From contig NZ_QFZQ01000001.1 in the NCBI RefSeq assembly GCF_003171675.1, positions 186,001 through 250,000 on the forward strand: DNA of 64,000 nucleotides. The letters run 5' to 3'. A model generated the notes under the pieces. It was not told the origin of the DNA and ran no database searches. It saw only the letters and a program-made list of their open reading frames with translations. Within the stretch, counting starts at the first letter, position 1; each line of letters opens with the position of its first letter. The position numbers were made by a program, and so were the translations under genes. This stretch comes from Reichenbachiella versicolor. GTDB taxonomy: Bacteria; Bacteroidota; Bacteroidia; Cytophagales; Cyclobacteriaceae. Below, one piece after another: positions 26,710 to 36,256 of the stretch.

Positions 26710-28017
26710 ATGACAGTAGTAGAGATGGTATTGCCCCAGATGGGCGAGAGCGTGATGGAAGCCACAATTTTGACATGGACAAAAAAAGTAGGTGATTCTG
26801 TAAATGAAGATGAACCATTACTAGAAGTGGCTACTGACAAAGTTGATACTGAAGTACCGTCCCTTTATACTGGTACAGTAAAAGAGCTTCTTGTGAACGA
26901 AGGGGAAGTGGTTCAAATTGGTAACCCTGTCGCGTTAATAGAAATTGATGGCGAATTACCTGTATCGAAAAAAGAGGAACCAGATGCTGCTAAAGACATT
27001 ATGGAATCAGTAGCACAAGCGACAGATACTGTAGCTCTAGCTGATATGTCTGAGAGAAAGAATTTAATGAAATCTGAAGTTGGCAAATTCTACTCTCCAT
27101 TAGTTCTAAACATTGCGAAAGCCGAAGGAGTTTCTATAGAAGAATTGGATGCACTTGACGGTACAGGAAAGGACGGTCGTGTTACCAAAAGAGATGTTAT
27201 TGCCTTAGTACGGAGTAAAAAGAACAGAGATACTTCCTATCAAGTATCGGTAGGAGAGCCTAAAGGGGCATCAATTCCAGAACCGCAGCAAGTCAACGTT
27301 TTTGATGGCAATGACGAGATAATAGAAATGGATCGCATGCGCAAAATGATTGCTGACCGTATGCTGGATTCTGTAAAGACTTCTCCACATGTGACCTCTT
27401 TTGTAGAAGCTGATGTTACGGATTTAGTAGCTTGGAGAGGTTCAATGAAAAGAAAGTTGATGGATGAAGAAGGTCAAGCATTAACGTTTACACCTATTTT
27501 CTTAGAAGCCATTGCTAAAGCAATTCGTGACTACCCGATGATTAATGTTCAAGTAGATGGTGATAAGATTATTCGCAAAGGAGATATTAATATAGGAATG
27601 GCAGTTGCTCTTCCAAATGGTAATCTAATCGTTCCAGTTATTCATAAAACAGATCAGCTATCGCTCCGAGAATTAACAAGAAAGGTAAATGATCTAGCAC
27701 GTAGAGCTAGAAAAAATAAGCTTACAGCTGATGACTTAGCTGATGGAACTTATACAGTGTCTAATATTGGAGGTTTTGGTAATGTGATGGGTACACCTAT
27801 TTTAGTTCAGCCACAAGTTGGTATTTTAGCGCTAGGAGCGATCACTAAGAAAGCGGCAGTAATTGAAACTCCAGCTGGAGATGCCATTGCAATTAGACAT
27901 AAAATGTTCATGTCTCACTCTTATGACCATAGAGTAGTTGATGGAGCATTAGGAGGTATGTTCGTCAAGAGAGTTGCTGATTATCTAGAGAAGTTTGATT
28001 TAGAAAGAGATATCTAG
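26710..28017 (+). CDS. Dihydrolipoamide acyltransferase (E2) of a 2-oxoacid dehydrogenase complex
   Basis: 435 residues. An N-terminal lipoyl domain has its lipoylated Lys at position 44 (ATDKVDTE). A peripheral-subunit-binding domain follows (about 120-160: SPLVLNIAKAEGVSIEELD ... GRVTKRDV), then a catalytic trimer-forming domain with SHSYDHRVVDG near the C-terminus; His and Asp of HxxxDG are the active-site residues. A single lipoyl domain and the sequence type suggest a branched-chain or 2-oxoglutarate-like E2 rather than a multi-lipoyl pyruvate E2. No E1 or E3 gene is adjacent, so it is an orphan E2 here. Confidence 0.9.
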   Translation: MTVVEMVLPQMGESVMEATILTWTKKVGDSVNEDEPLLEVATDKVDTEVPSLYTGTVKELLVNEGEVVQIGNPVALIEIDGELPVSKKEEPDAAKDIMESVAQATDTVALADMSERKNLMKSEVGKFYSPLVLNIAKAEGVSIEELDALDGTGKDGRVTKRDVIALVRSKKNRDTSYQVSVGEPKGASIPEPQQVNVFDGNDEIIEMDRMRKMIADRMLDSVKTSPHVTSFVEADVTDLVAWRGSMKRKLMDEEGQALTFTPIFLEAIAKAIRDYPMINVQVDGDKIIRKGDINIGMAVALPNGNLIVPVIHKTDQLSLRELTRKVNDLARRARKNKLTADDLADGTYTVSNIGGFGNVMGTPILVQPQVGILALGAITKKAAVIETPAGDAIAIRHKMFMSHSYDHRVVDGALGGMFVKRVADYLEKFDLERDI

Positions 28018-28030
28018 TTTATTGATACTG

Positions 28031-28069
28031 TAGATGTCGAAATTTGAGATTAGTACTTTTCGACATCTA
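28031..28069. terminator. Hairpin between convergent genes
   Basis: Perfect 12-bp stem TAGATGTCGAAA / TTTCGACATCTA with a 15-base loop, overlapping the 3' end of the minus-strand gene. Likely terminator for the E2 gene. Confidence 0.6.
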
Positions 28070-28808
28070 GTTGGTTATAGTATTTGTCAATCTTTTTGGG
28101 AATATCAATGTATAGTTGATAGTTAGCTCCAGTAGCTGCTGCATCTTCTACAGAGTACCCCATATAGAATAGGAAATCCACCATACGGTATTCATCAAAG
28201 CCCATCTTTAGTAAGTCTAATGCTTCGTAAAAGTTGTAATAGGCCTTCATATAAGTTTGGCGCTCTTTAATTTGTTCTTGAGATTCTTTATGGTGGCGCT
28301 TTCTTTGTTTGTATTCTTTGCTGGTAAGTCGATAGATGGCTGTTGCTGGATGAAAAATTGATCCTGCTACACCTAATCGGTAATTCGGTTCGTAAGGTTT
28401 TTCTGGATAACGTACTCCAGGAATATTGTCAACATTTTTTTGAGGTAATGTCAAGACCGTTTCTGAAGCTTCACGATCTCCTTCAACTTGTACCTCATTC
28501 AGTTTTTTCGTTCTTTGTCTGAGCATCAAAATGATAGATTGATTGGAAGAGGTGTCAGATATTACTATAAACTTTTCTTCGTAACTAATATGCCTGAGAT
28601 AAACTGTGTCTTTATGATTGACATTGATAAGAAAGTTGCCATCAATATCTGAAGTGGAAGAACCACCCTTGGAGGTATATACATGCACAGCGTTTATATT
28701 TTCTAAAGACTCAATATCAGCTATGTTGCCTTTTAAGGTAATCTTTTGAGCAATAAGCATCAACGGAGAGGACAGAATAGTAAAGATGACTATGCAGCGT
28801 AGATTCAT
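28050..28808 (-). CDS. Secreted protein with carboxypeptidase-regulatory-like domain
   Basis: 252 residues. A signal peptide (about 1-20) is followed by a CarboxypepD_reg-like beta domain (about 22-105: TLKGNIADIESLENINAVHVYTSK-type start, DIDGNFLINV, VYLRHISYEEK), then a Lys/Arg-rich helical region (KQRKRHHKESQEQIKERQ). The stand-alone arrangement (domain plus helical tail, no TonB plug) is common in Bacteroidota envelope proteins of unknown role. Confidence 0.7.
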   Translation of the reverse strand: MNLRCIVIFTILSSPLMLIAQKITLKGNIADIESLENINAVHVYTSKGGSSTSDIDGNFLINVNHKDTVYLRHISYEEKFIVISDTSSNQSIILMLRQRTKKLNEVQVEGDREASETVLTLPQKNVDNIPGVRYPEKPYEPNYRLGVAGSIFHPATAIYRLTSKEYKQRKRHHKESQEQIKERQTYMKAYYNFYEALDLLKMGFDEYRMVDFLFYMGYSVEDAAATGANYQLYIDIPKKIDKYYNQLDVEKY

Positions 28809-28920
28809 TGTAAAAGCAAAATATTGCTGTTAAGGTAATGAATAATTACCTATGAAAGTTGTCTGCCTTTTATGACTTATATAAACGAATTTAAAGTAGT
28901 TATGAGTATTAAAATAAATG

Positions 28921-30804
28921 CTACTTTGTTGACAATGTAGGGGTTACAACTGTAATGTTAACTAATCCAATAGTGCATAGAGATGGTTCTCCAGAATCAC
29001 AAACTTCATATTCGAATGAGTCAATTCCTTCAAATCCTAAATCTGCAGTGTAGTAATAATTTCCGTCAGTATCTACAGTTAATTCTCCACTTTCAGGAGG
29101 TGAAGGAATAAATATTTCAGGGTTAATATTATCTCCATCTATGTCATACACATAGTCCAATAAATTTCCCATTAGAACTCCATTGGATTCTAGGTATTGG
29201 GTCTTTGCTATAGGTTTATCGTTGATAGGTAATATTGGCACTTCTAAATTGTAAATATTCGAATAATCTAGTCCATCAAAAATTTGAATTTGTATTGTCA
29301 AATCACCGTTGAAATTAGCAGCAGGAATTACAGTTTTACCCAAGGAGGCATAATTGTTTCCAACTAATATTTTTATTTCAAAATCATCTGGAAATGTATT
29401 GTCAGAATCCATTATCAGAATTTTTTCGACTTCTAGGTCAAATTTTTTATCCTCATCAGATTCAAATGGAACATGTCCTAATATCATGGGGATATCGTTA
29501 TTCTTGGTGATATTTACTAAACTGATGTCGTCAGGATCTATGCTGTCATAATGAGAGTCTGTCGATTTTAGGGGATCAATTATAATTTGATAAACAACAT
29601 TTCTATCAGACACTTCATCATCGACGCCTGTAACAGTAAATACATGATCTTTATTCCAATCTTCTGGTTTTACAATTAATAGTTTAGGTGATACGGTTCC
29701 TTCAGATTCATCGTTTGATTTTAGCTTGACTCGTACTTCATGTGACGGCTTACTGGTTAATCTAAAAGTAAAGTTCTCTATTTTCCCGTTTTCACTAGTA
29801 CTTCCTGTGGAAGGGGAAATTATAACATCAGCCAAGTCATCATCAATATTTAGAACTTTTACAGTTTTTATAGGTACATTTTGGTAATTAGCAGCACTTA
29901 GATTTTTATTCACAGATATAGAAACATCAAAGAATTGATCTCCATCTATGATATGGTCATCGATACCTATCATTGTGATACTTTGTGGGATATTCCAGTT
30001 TTCTGTAGTGAATGTCAATGAACTGATATCTGTTAAAGATTCATCAGAAGATGGATTAACAATATCTACAACTACATCAGATTCTGGTTTGGTTGAAAGT
30101 TCAACTTCAAAAGAATCTGTCATATTCTGTTCATTGACTATTGTAACATTGTCAGTCTCACGTACTACTAATTCACCTTGCTCAAATAGGTTTAAAAGTT
30201 TATATAATTGATTCTCTGAATAACCTTGTCGTTGATTTAGTTGGGAAAGCGTATTGGGAGAAATGTTATCGTTGTTTTTGAATTTACCAGATACCGAACC
30301 TCCAACATATAATGAGCCATTTCCTTCTTGACTGAATACTCCTTGTGTTCCACCGAATGTCATATTATCACGGATAACTATAATTCCTTCATTTTTGATA
30401 GAAATTTTATTCGTAGAGGACCAAGACCCAAGAATTACCAGACGCCCACCTTCCTTCACTATTATGTCAACTGAATTGTTTTCGAAGTATAAATCTCCTT
30501 CTATGACTAACAAACCTTCTTTTTCAATTTTTAATTCGTAGTCTGAGTTTACATTACTACCGAACATTAAACGCCCTCCAGCAGAGGAAATATCAGATTG
30601 TAATACTGTTATGTACCCGTATATAGTGATATTTTTCCCTTTCACATTTTTAATGCTTGGAGCCATATTTTCTATCCACGATTTATTTGAAGACCAAGAG
30701 ATACTAGAGTCAGACAATATGCTATTTACTTTCTGTGCATAGGAAGAGAAAGAAAGTAAAAAAAACAGTAGGAACTGAATAAGTAATAGCAAGCCCGTTC
30801 TCAT
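28921..30804 (-). CDS. Secreted multidomain adhesin-like protein (Calx-beta and cadherin-like segments)
   Basis: 627 residues. Signal peptide (about 1-23). The first 190 residues have a parallel beta-type repetitive pattern (IVIEGDLYFENN, RLVILGSWSS, IIVIRDNMTFGG). Two Calx-beta-like repeats follow (about 210-435: DSFEVELSTKPESDVVVDI and NFTFRLTSKPSHEVRVKL). The C-terminus has a cadherin-like/tandem-95 type unit (AKTQYLESNGVLMGNL ... YYYTADLGFEGIDSFEY). No type IX sorting domain is found at the end (TPTLSTK), which is unusual for a protein of this type; it may be truncated or anchored otherwise. Confidence 0.65.
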   Translation of the reverse strand: MRTGLLLLIQFLLFFLLSFSSYAQKVNSILSDSSISWSSNKSWIENMAPSIKNVKGKNITIYGYITVLQSDISSAGGRLMFGSNVNSDYELKIEKEGLLVIEGDLYFENNSVDIIVKEGGRLVILGSWSSTNKISIKNEGIIVIRDNMTFGGTQGVFSQEGNGSLYVGGSVSGKFKNNDNISPNTLSQLNQRQGYSENQLYKLLNLFEQGELVVRETDNVTIVNEQNMTDSFEVELSTKPESDVVVDIVNPSSDESLTDISSLTFTTENWNIPQSITMIGIDDHIIDGDQFFDVSISVNKNLSAANYQNVPIKTVKVLNIDDDLADVIISPSTGSTSENGKIENFTFRLTSKPSHEVRVKLKSNDESEGTVSPKLLIVKPEDWNKDHVFTVTGVDDEVSDRNVVYQIIIDPLKSTDSHYDSIDPDDISLVNITKNNDIPMILGHVPFESDEDKKFDLEVEKILIMDSDNTFPDDFEIKILVGNNYASLGKTVIPAANFNGDLTIQIQIFDGLDYSNIYNLEVPILPINDKPIAKTQYLESNGVLMGNLLDYVYDIDGDNINPEIFIPSPPESGELTVDTDGNYYYTADLGFEGIDSFEYEVCDSGEPSLCTIGLVNITVVTPTLSTK

Positions 30805-30986
30805 AAGAGTTAAGTTGGTTGTGTGATTGGAACAGGTGGGGAATAAATACTACAACTTTTCTTATTAAAGTTGTTTATTTAAAAATACACTGTTTGTGTT
30901 CATTTGACAATACTCTTTAGGAGAATGTGATTAGCTAATTTACGTTAAGTGCCAATATGTTAAAATGTCAATATTATTTCTTAATA

Positions 30987-32909
30987 CTATTCCATAAGTT
31001 CAAAGGCGCTTCTATATGATTCTATCTCATTTACATAATCTAGAAACTGATCATAGAAGTTGTTTTGACCTATGGTAGCACTATCACCGATTACGACCAA
31101 CTTCTTTCTTGCTCTTGTCATAGCTACGTTCATTCTTCTAACATCTGATAAGAAACCAATCTCTCCGTTTTCATTGGATCGAACAAGACTGATATATATA
31201 ATGTCTCTTTCTTGACCTTGAAATGAATCAACAGTGTTTACATTGATCTTTTTTTGCCATATTTCGTCCAGTCCAGCGTCTATTATACTCTCAGATAATA
31301 AATTGGTCTGGGCTTTATAGGGAGAAATGATACCAATATTAGATATTTCATCTTGTTTACTCATTGAATCGATTTGCCCTATATATCCAGTTAAGTGACG
31401 AATAAGCAAAGCTGACTCTTCAGAGTTGAATGAACTTCGAGTTTCTCTATCTACGTCCTCAAAATATCCACATCCTGCTGTGTCTATGAATTCAACGATC
31501 ATATCTCCTTCGAAAATGTTCCAAGACTTTACATATTCATTGGCCACCAGTTCATTTTTGTAGAATATTCTGCTTGAGAAGTTCATTATTTTCTCATTCA
31601 TTCGATACTGTTCGCGAAGCATGATATCCACGTTGTTGTTTTTGATAGCTCGTTCAAATAATGTGACTTCAAGACCTTGTTTAGCAGCTTCGAATGACTT
31701 TATAGTAGGAGGTAGCTGACAGTGATCACCAGCCATAATGACTCTTTGAGTTTTGAGAATAGGAATCCAACATGAAGGCTCCATAGCTTGTCCAGCTTCA
31801 TCAATAAAAACAGTTTGGAAATTCATCCCTTTGATTAGCGAATTATTAGCTCCTACAAGAGTACATGCGATTATTTGAGATTTAGCTATGACATCATTAG
31901 CAATATAGAATTCAAGTTGTTTAGCATCATCACGAAGTTTGTGAGCTTCAGCTTTTATGGCTCTTCGTTGGGCTCTTTCATTATGACCAAAACTTCGTTT
32001 ATACTTTGCTGCCATCGAAAAATACTCTTCCGCTCGTTTACGAAGGTCTTTAAGGTTTTTATAGTCTTTGTGATTTGCAATTTTAGCGTCCATCGTTTTA
32101 CTGAGCATGTCTTCTGTAACTCTTGCGGGATGACCGATTCGTAGGACACTAATCCCTTGATTACCTAGTTTTTCTGAAAGTAAGTCTACCGCAGCGTTAC
32201 TAGGAGCGCATACCATTACTTGTTTTTCAACTTTCAAAGTCTCCATGATAGCTTGAACCATAGTAGTCGTTTTGCCAGTACCAGGAGGCCCATGTACTAT
32301 GGCTAGATCCATAGCATTTTGAATATTTTCTAGTGCATCATTTTGACTATAATTCATTCCAAGGTCTCGAACATACTGCCCTTTAGAAAACTCAGCGGTA
32401 TTATCTCCAAGAATGATTCGTTTAAGTCTATTCAGCTGATCGTCTTTGGTTTTGAGTAGAGACTGAAGAGTCTTCTCCATTTCACGATATGCATTCTCAT
32501 CAAATAGTAGCTGAATACCTAATTTACCATGATGCGTCCATTGAGGAATTTCATCCGCATTCAATGTGATGATCATCTCACTTTTGGTCACGTTGTTTAC
32601 TACTCCATTGACACTTTCATTACCATCACTATCACCAGTACTGCTAAAGAAACTAATAAGCTTTCCAGATTGAAAAAGGTGAGCATCAGTATGTTCAGCA
32701 GGACGCGATACTTTTATGATGAGTCTTTCTCCAGCATCAAAATGGGATTTAATCATTTGGACTGGGTACCAACAAACGCCTTGTTTGCGACGCTCTTTCA
32801 GCGATGTACTCATCATTTTTTGGCGGTACTGTTTGAGGTCTTCTTCTTTTTCTTTAGCTAATAAGATTAGTTGCTTTTTAAGATGATCTTGAATACCGCT
32901 TTGATTCAT
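30987..32909 (-). CDS. UPF1/IGHMBP2-like superfamily 1B helicase
   Basis: Start at 32909 (MNQSGIQDHL) is preferred over 33011 because a TATCTTCG promoter element sits 11 bases upstream and the longer start would overlap the next gene; 640 residues. Motifs in order: Walker A GPPGTGKTTTMVQAI, FIDEAGQAMEP (motif II, DEAG), MAGDHCQLPPT (III), LREQYRMN (IV), VNTVDSFQGQERDIIYISLVRS (V) and NVAMTRARKKLVVIGD (VI). An N-terminal beta domain (1B-like) precedes the ATPase core. It is a 5'-3' RNA/DNA helicase of the family found singly in many Bacteroidota. Confidence 0.9.
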   Translation of the reverse strand: MNQSGIQDHLKKQLILLAKEKEEDLKQYRQKMMSTSLKERRKQGVCWYPVQMIKSHFDAGERLIIKVSRPAEHTDAHLFQSGKLISFFSSTGDSDGNESVNGVVNNVTKSEMIITLNADEIPQWTHHGKLGIQLLFDENAYREMEKTLQSLLKTKDDQLNRLKRIILGDNTAEFSKGQYVRDLGMNYSQNDALENIQNAMDLAIVHGPPGTGKTTTMVQAIMETLKVEKQVMVCAPSNAAVDLLSEKLGNQGISVLRIGHPARVTEDMLSKTMDAKIANHKDYKNLKDLRKRAEEYFSMAAKYKRSFGHNERAQRRAIKAEAHKLRDDAKQLEFYIANDVIAKSQIIACTLVGANNSLIKGMNFQTVFIDEAGQAMEPSCWIPILKTQRVIMAGDHCQLPPTIKSFEAAKQGLEVTLFERAIKNNNVDIMLREQYRMNEKIMNFSSRIFYKNELVANEYVKSWNIFEGDMIVEFIDTAGCGYFEDVDRETRSSFNSEESALLIRHLTGYIGQIDSMSKQDEISNIGIISPYKAQTNLLSESIIDAGLDEIWQKKINVNTVDSFQGQERDIIYISLVRSNENGEIGFLSDVRRMNVAMTRARKKLVVIGDSATIGQNNFYDQFLDYVNEIESYRSAFELME

Positions 32910-32920
32910 ATTTTTTCTTG

Positions 32921-32928
32921 CGAAGATA
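32921..32928 (-). promoter_or_regulatory. -7 element TATCTTCG of the helicase gene
   Basis: On the minus strand TATCTTCG ends 11 bases before the ATG at 32909, so the message would be nearly leaderless. No TTTG is found at the ideal -33 position. It supports the shorter start for the helicase. Confidence 0.45.
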
Positions 32929-32982
32929 CGTTTGATGATTTTATTGTAATCTAAATAGATGTCAATAACACTTGATGATTCT

Positions 32983-33513
32983 TTATTTTTTAACCATAGG
33001 GAAAGGGTCAAAAGGGTTTCTTACAGCATAGCTCAAAAGTTTTTTGGTCATCATGAATTGGAATCCTAGGTATGGGAAATCTGTCTTGAGGATGGAATAA
33101 TATGACCCTTTCATTTTGGACTTCAGCATACCGAAACTAAGGTCTATTTTATGTGCTTTTCGAATAGATTCGGCTAGAGAATTATCAGACGGAGTAATTT
33201 TATGATGGTGCTCGATCATTATTTCTACTACTTTTTCACTTTGTAGTCCGTTTTGTCTCATGTAGGATTTCGCTAAGTCAATACTCGGAGATATATAATT
33301 CATTGAGTGATGTGTCCAGATTCCTAGTTTGTGAAATGTGCATGCGATAGCGAATAGCTCTTCTTCTTTATCCTTAATTTCATGATTGTAGTAAATTAGA
33401 GAAAGGTGATATATCCGATAGACATGATTACGATAAGCATTATAGTCTTTACTTAATGCCTTGGAATAAAACTGAAGAATGCCTTCTATTCTAGATATTG
33501 ATTTATTAGCCAT
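32983..33513 (-). CDS. HD-domain-like protein with an altered HD pair
   Basis: 176 residues, all helical. The layout matches small HD phosphohydrolases: NHVYRIYHLS supplies the first His, ACTFHKLGIWTHHSMNY the place of the HD dyad, and IMIEHHHK a later His pair. The expected 'HD' reads 'HK', so a metal ligand is lost and activity is doubtful. It precedes the helicase gene on the same strand. Confidence 0.55.
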   Translation of the reverse strand: MANKSISRIEGILQFYSKALSKDYNAYRNHVYRIYHLSLIYYNHEIKDKEEELFAIACTFHKLGIWTHHSMNYISPSIDLAKSYMRQNGLQSEKVVEIMIEHHHKITPSDNSLAESIRKAHKIDLSFGMLKSKMKGSYYSILKTDFPYLGFQFMMTKKLLSYAVRNPFDPFPMVKK

Positions 33514-33611
33514 ATTGAACGAAAAAGGCGATTTTTTTTATAAATATTGTTCTTGTAATGTAATTATGCTAGTTTGAAAAATAGTATCTGTAGATATAAA
33601 ATATTCAAACA

Positions 33612-33998
33612 ATGGCGATTGAAAACTTACAAGTAGGGGGAAGAAATATTCTTTATGCCAATTTTGAAGGAATGAAAAGTGAAGACGAGTTGCTAGCTCA
33701 AGCTGCTTATACTGTTCAGACTTTGAAGGTGGCAGAGGGATGCAGGTTCTTTCTTGCTAATTTTAAAGAGGCATCAGTCAATGCAAAGTTCATGGCACAT
33801 ATCAAAAAGGATGCAAAAACTCTTTTAACTAGGTATCCAATAGTCACTGCTATTATAGGAATAGATGGGCTTAAACAGATATTGGTGCAAGGCTATATTC
33901 GATTTACAGGTAGTAAGCTCAAAATATTCAAGACCAAAGAAGAGGCGCTGCAATATCTAGCTACAGCGCCTGAGGCCATAGAAGTAATTAACAATTAG
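33612..33998 (+). CDS. Small SpoIIAA/STAS-like protein, unknown
   Basis: 128 residues, no signal peptide. The strand-helix order (ILYANFEGM, helix, CRFFLANFKEA, helix, IVTAIIGIDGLKQILVQ, IFKTKEEALQYLA) resembles the SpoIIAA/STAS-like fold common in Bacteroidota. It converges with the ssb gene and overlaps it by 4 bases. Confidence 0.55.
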   Translation: MAIENLQVGGRNILYANFEGMKSEDELLAQAAYTVQTLKVAEGCRFFLANFKEASVNAKFMAHIKKDAKTLLTRYPIVTAIIGIDGLKQILVQGYIRFTGSKLKIFKTKEEALQYLATAPEAIEVINN

Positions 33999-34333
33999 CT
34001 TTCATTTTTACTGAGGTTAATCATTTCGTTCAGAGAAATTTCCGTTACAAATTTGGTTTGACCATCTTGTTCGTATTTGCGGTTGGTTAATTTACCCTGG
34101 ATCGCCACTTCATTTCCTTTCTTGAGATGCTTTATTACAAGTTCAGCCACACTATTCCAAGCGACTATATTGTGCCAAGTGGTTTCTGTTACTTTTTCAC
34201 CGTTTTTATTGGTATAATATTCATTGGTGGCTAGAGAGAATGACGTTAGTTTTTTACCTGACTCAAAAGTTCGAAGTTCAGGATCATTTCCTAGTCTGCC
34301 AATGAGTTGTACGTTGTTTCTAAGATTTTTCAT
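33995..34333 (-). CDS. ssb: Single-stranded DNA-binding protein (short form)
   Basis: 112 residues: an OB-fold only. NNVQLIGRLGNDPELRTFESGKK, FSLATNEYY, TTWHNIVAWN and LKKGNEVAIQGKLTNRKYEQDGQ are classic bacterial SSB signatures. The usual flexible linker and acidic tip (DDIPF type) are missing, so it would bind DNA but not recruit tail-dependent partners. It is likely an accessory SSB; a longer housekeeping copy probably exists elsewhere. Confidence 0.9.
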   Translation of the reverse strand: MKNLRNNVQLIGRLGNDPELRTFESGKKLTSFSLATNEYYTNKNGEKVTETTWHNIVAWNSVAELVIKHLKKGNEVAIQGKLTNRKYEQDGQTKFVTEISLNEMINLSKNES

Positions 34334-34491
34334 GATTATGTTTTTAGACAGTTTTTATAATGTTCATTCAATGTGATAATTGATATGGCAAAACTGATTA
34401 GGCGCTAAACGATAATCGGTTCATAAATATTTAAAATCGTTTGTAGTCGTTTGTTGTTGTTTTTAGTCTTGTAGGACAGTAGTTTAACAAC

Positions 34492-34854
34492 ATGAATCAA
34501 ATACAAAGAAAATGTCCTGAATGCGAAAGACCGGTATTCGGAAGGGCAGATAAGAAGTTTTGCTCTGACTCCTGTCGCAATGCTTATAATAATAAGGAGT
34601 CTGCTCAGATAACAAATAAGATGCGAAATGTAAATAATTCGCTACGCAAGAACTGGAAGGTGTTGTCGACTTTAAATAAAACAGGTAAGACTAAAATTCA
34701 AAGACAGAAACTATTGGAAAATGGGTTCGATTTTAAGTTGATTACTAGTGTTTATCAAACTAAGGCTGGTCATACCTATCGGTATTGTTATGATCAAGGA
34801 TATTTAGAGCTAGAAGGAGATTATATCCTTCTAGTCCAAAATCAAGATTTTTAA
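34492..34854 (+). CDS. Small zinc-ribbon protein
   Basis: 120 residues. An N-terminal four-Cys zinc ribbon (CPECERPVFGRADKKFCSDSC, positions about 9-29) precedes a basic helical region (NNSLRKNWKVLSTLNKTGKTK) and a beta-rich end (YQTKAGHTYRYCYDQGYLEL). The ribbon resembles DUF2116-type domains; nucleic-acid binding is possible. It overlaps the convergent downstream gene by 4 bases. Confidence 0.65.
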   Translation: MNQIQRKCPECERPVFGRADKKFCSDSCRNAYNNKESAQITNKMRNVNNSLRKNWKVLSTLNKTGKTKIQRQKLLENGFDFKLITSVYQTKAGHTYRYCYDQGYLELEGDYILLVQNQDF

Positions 34855-35645
34855 AAAGTGACTTTTTGTCCAGGAGACCTAAATACAGTAGCCTGAGGGA
34901 ATAGTGCTTCTATTTTTTTTAAGGATTCAGGGCTTCCTTGAGTAGGGTAGTGGACACCTATATACTTTTTAGCTCCTACGTAGTCTTTTAATAATTCAGC
35001 CCCATAATGGTTAGTTAGATACCAGAACGGAACAATAGCGATGTCTACGTCTTCATAATTAATACGCATATTTCTAAATTGATCAAGCTCCATTTGAGTA
35101 TCTCCAAGGTGTAGAACCTTTTTATCGCCAAGTTGTACTAAGTGTATAAGGTTTTGAACCTTATAGTTCCTTTTACCTCCATGTATAAGGTAAGCTGATT
35201 TAACACCAATACCCTCAACTGTCGTTGATCTCCATCCTTTTTTCCAAGGATACGTAGTGATACGTCCAGCAACTTCTTCAGAAATACTTGCTTGACTTTT
35301 CAAAGAATCAACAACTTGAACTGTAGCGATCATCTTAGCTGATTTATTGGCCATCATATAGTCTGAAGTGATCAATGGATCGAAGTTGTCATTATGAGCT
35401 TGAGTAAATAGGACTAGTTTGACTCCGTTAAAAGGAGCCTGACTATTGATGATTTTTTGAGTTACTTCAGGTGTTGGCGCATCAAAAGTGAGGTTTTCCT
35501 GACCAAATAAAGCATCTATTAATACTTTAGATCCTTTGTTTTCAATCAATACACCTTCACTGGCTATATAAGTCACGGATTGGCAATGAGCTACCAGAGT
35601 AAGTACTGAAAAAAGAGCTACTAGAGATAATTTTAGGTAATTCAT
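34851..35645 (-). CDS. Secreted metallo-beta-lactamase-fold hydrolase (UlaG-like)
   Basis: 264 residues with a signal peptide (about 1-21). The fold layout of UlaG-like MBL enzymes is seen: IENKGSKVLIDALFG, LVLFTQAHNDNFDP (in place of the THxHxDH block, reading QAHNDNFD), LIHLVQLGDKKVLHLGDTQME and the final GVHYP. The metal-binding motif is modified (HxNxD instead of HxHxDH), so activity is uncertain. Periplasmic. Confidence 0.75.
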   Translation of the reverse strand: MNYLKLSLVALFSVLTLVAHCQSVTYIASEGVLIENKGSKVLIDALFGQENLTFDAPTPEVTQKIINSQAPFNGVKLVLFTQAHNDNFDPLITSDYMMANKSAKMIATVQVVDSLKSQASISEEVAGRITTYPWKKGWRSTTVEGIGVKSAYLIHGGKRNYKVQNLIHLVQLGDKKVLHLGDTQMELDQFRNMRINYEDVDIAIVPFWYLTNHYGAELLKDYVGAKKYIGVHYPTQGSPESLKKIEALFPQATVFRSPGQKVTF

Positions 35646-35743
35646 GTGGTAAAAATATTATAATTCTAAAATACGGGGGAATTGGGTTAAGGTATTTGCT
35701 GATTTATTTGTATCAAGTCTAAATAAAATATTAATTTCGCATT

Positions 35744-36076
35744 ATGCATTTAGTTCACAACACAAACAACGCAAAAATTTGGCAATCTGATATTGAAAAC
35801 TGCTTCTATTTTGATTTCAAAGGACAGCAGTATAAGCTCAATGTTTGCGGTTTTATTGCTTTGAAGACTAAACTCATCAATATTGACATTGAAGAAATGA
35901 TTATATCTGATGAACTAGGTGCTGATATTGCTATTGTTCCTTTGTGTAACGATGAAAGACTTTTGGTATTAACAATTGATGAAATTCTGGAGTTAAGAGA
36001 GCTTTTTCCAGGTGCAATGGTTATGTTGGAGTTAAACTCTATACTACATTCTAGGGTCTATTCTTCGACCCTTTAA
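35744..36076 (+). CDS. Conserved small protein of Bacteroidota (DUF6686-like)
   Basis: 110 residues. An opening beta part (ENCFYFDFKGQQYKLNVCGFIALKTKL) is followed by a charged region and LLVLTIDEILELRELFPGAMVMLEL. The pattern resembles a small widespread Bacteroidota family (DUF6686) without known function. No signal peptide. Confidence 0.55.
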   Translation: MHLVHNTNNAKIWQSDIENCFYFDFKGQQYKLNVCGFIALKTKLINIDIEEMIISDELGADIAIVPLCNDERLLVLTIDEILELRELFPGAMVMLELNSILHSRVYSSTL

Positions 36077-36256
36077 TACTACTCCCTTCCTTCTTATGTA
36101 ATTTGGATTAATTCTTTTCAGTTAGTATAAAGCTCAAATTAGCTGATTTTAATCATCTTTTTTACTTAGACTGTTTCCAAATCAGGTTTTAATGCAACCT
36201 GAAGTGTATTTATTGGTTTCATTTGTATAATTCCAATCAACAATAAGATAGGTAAC

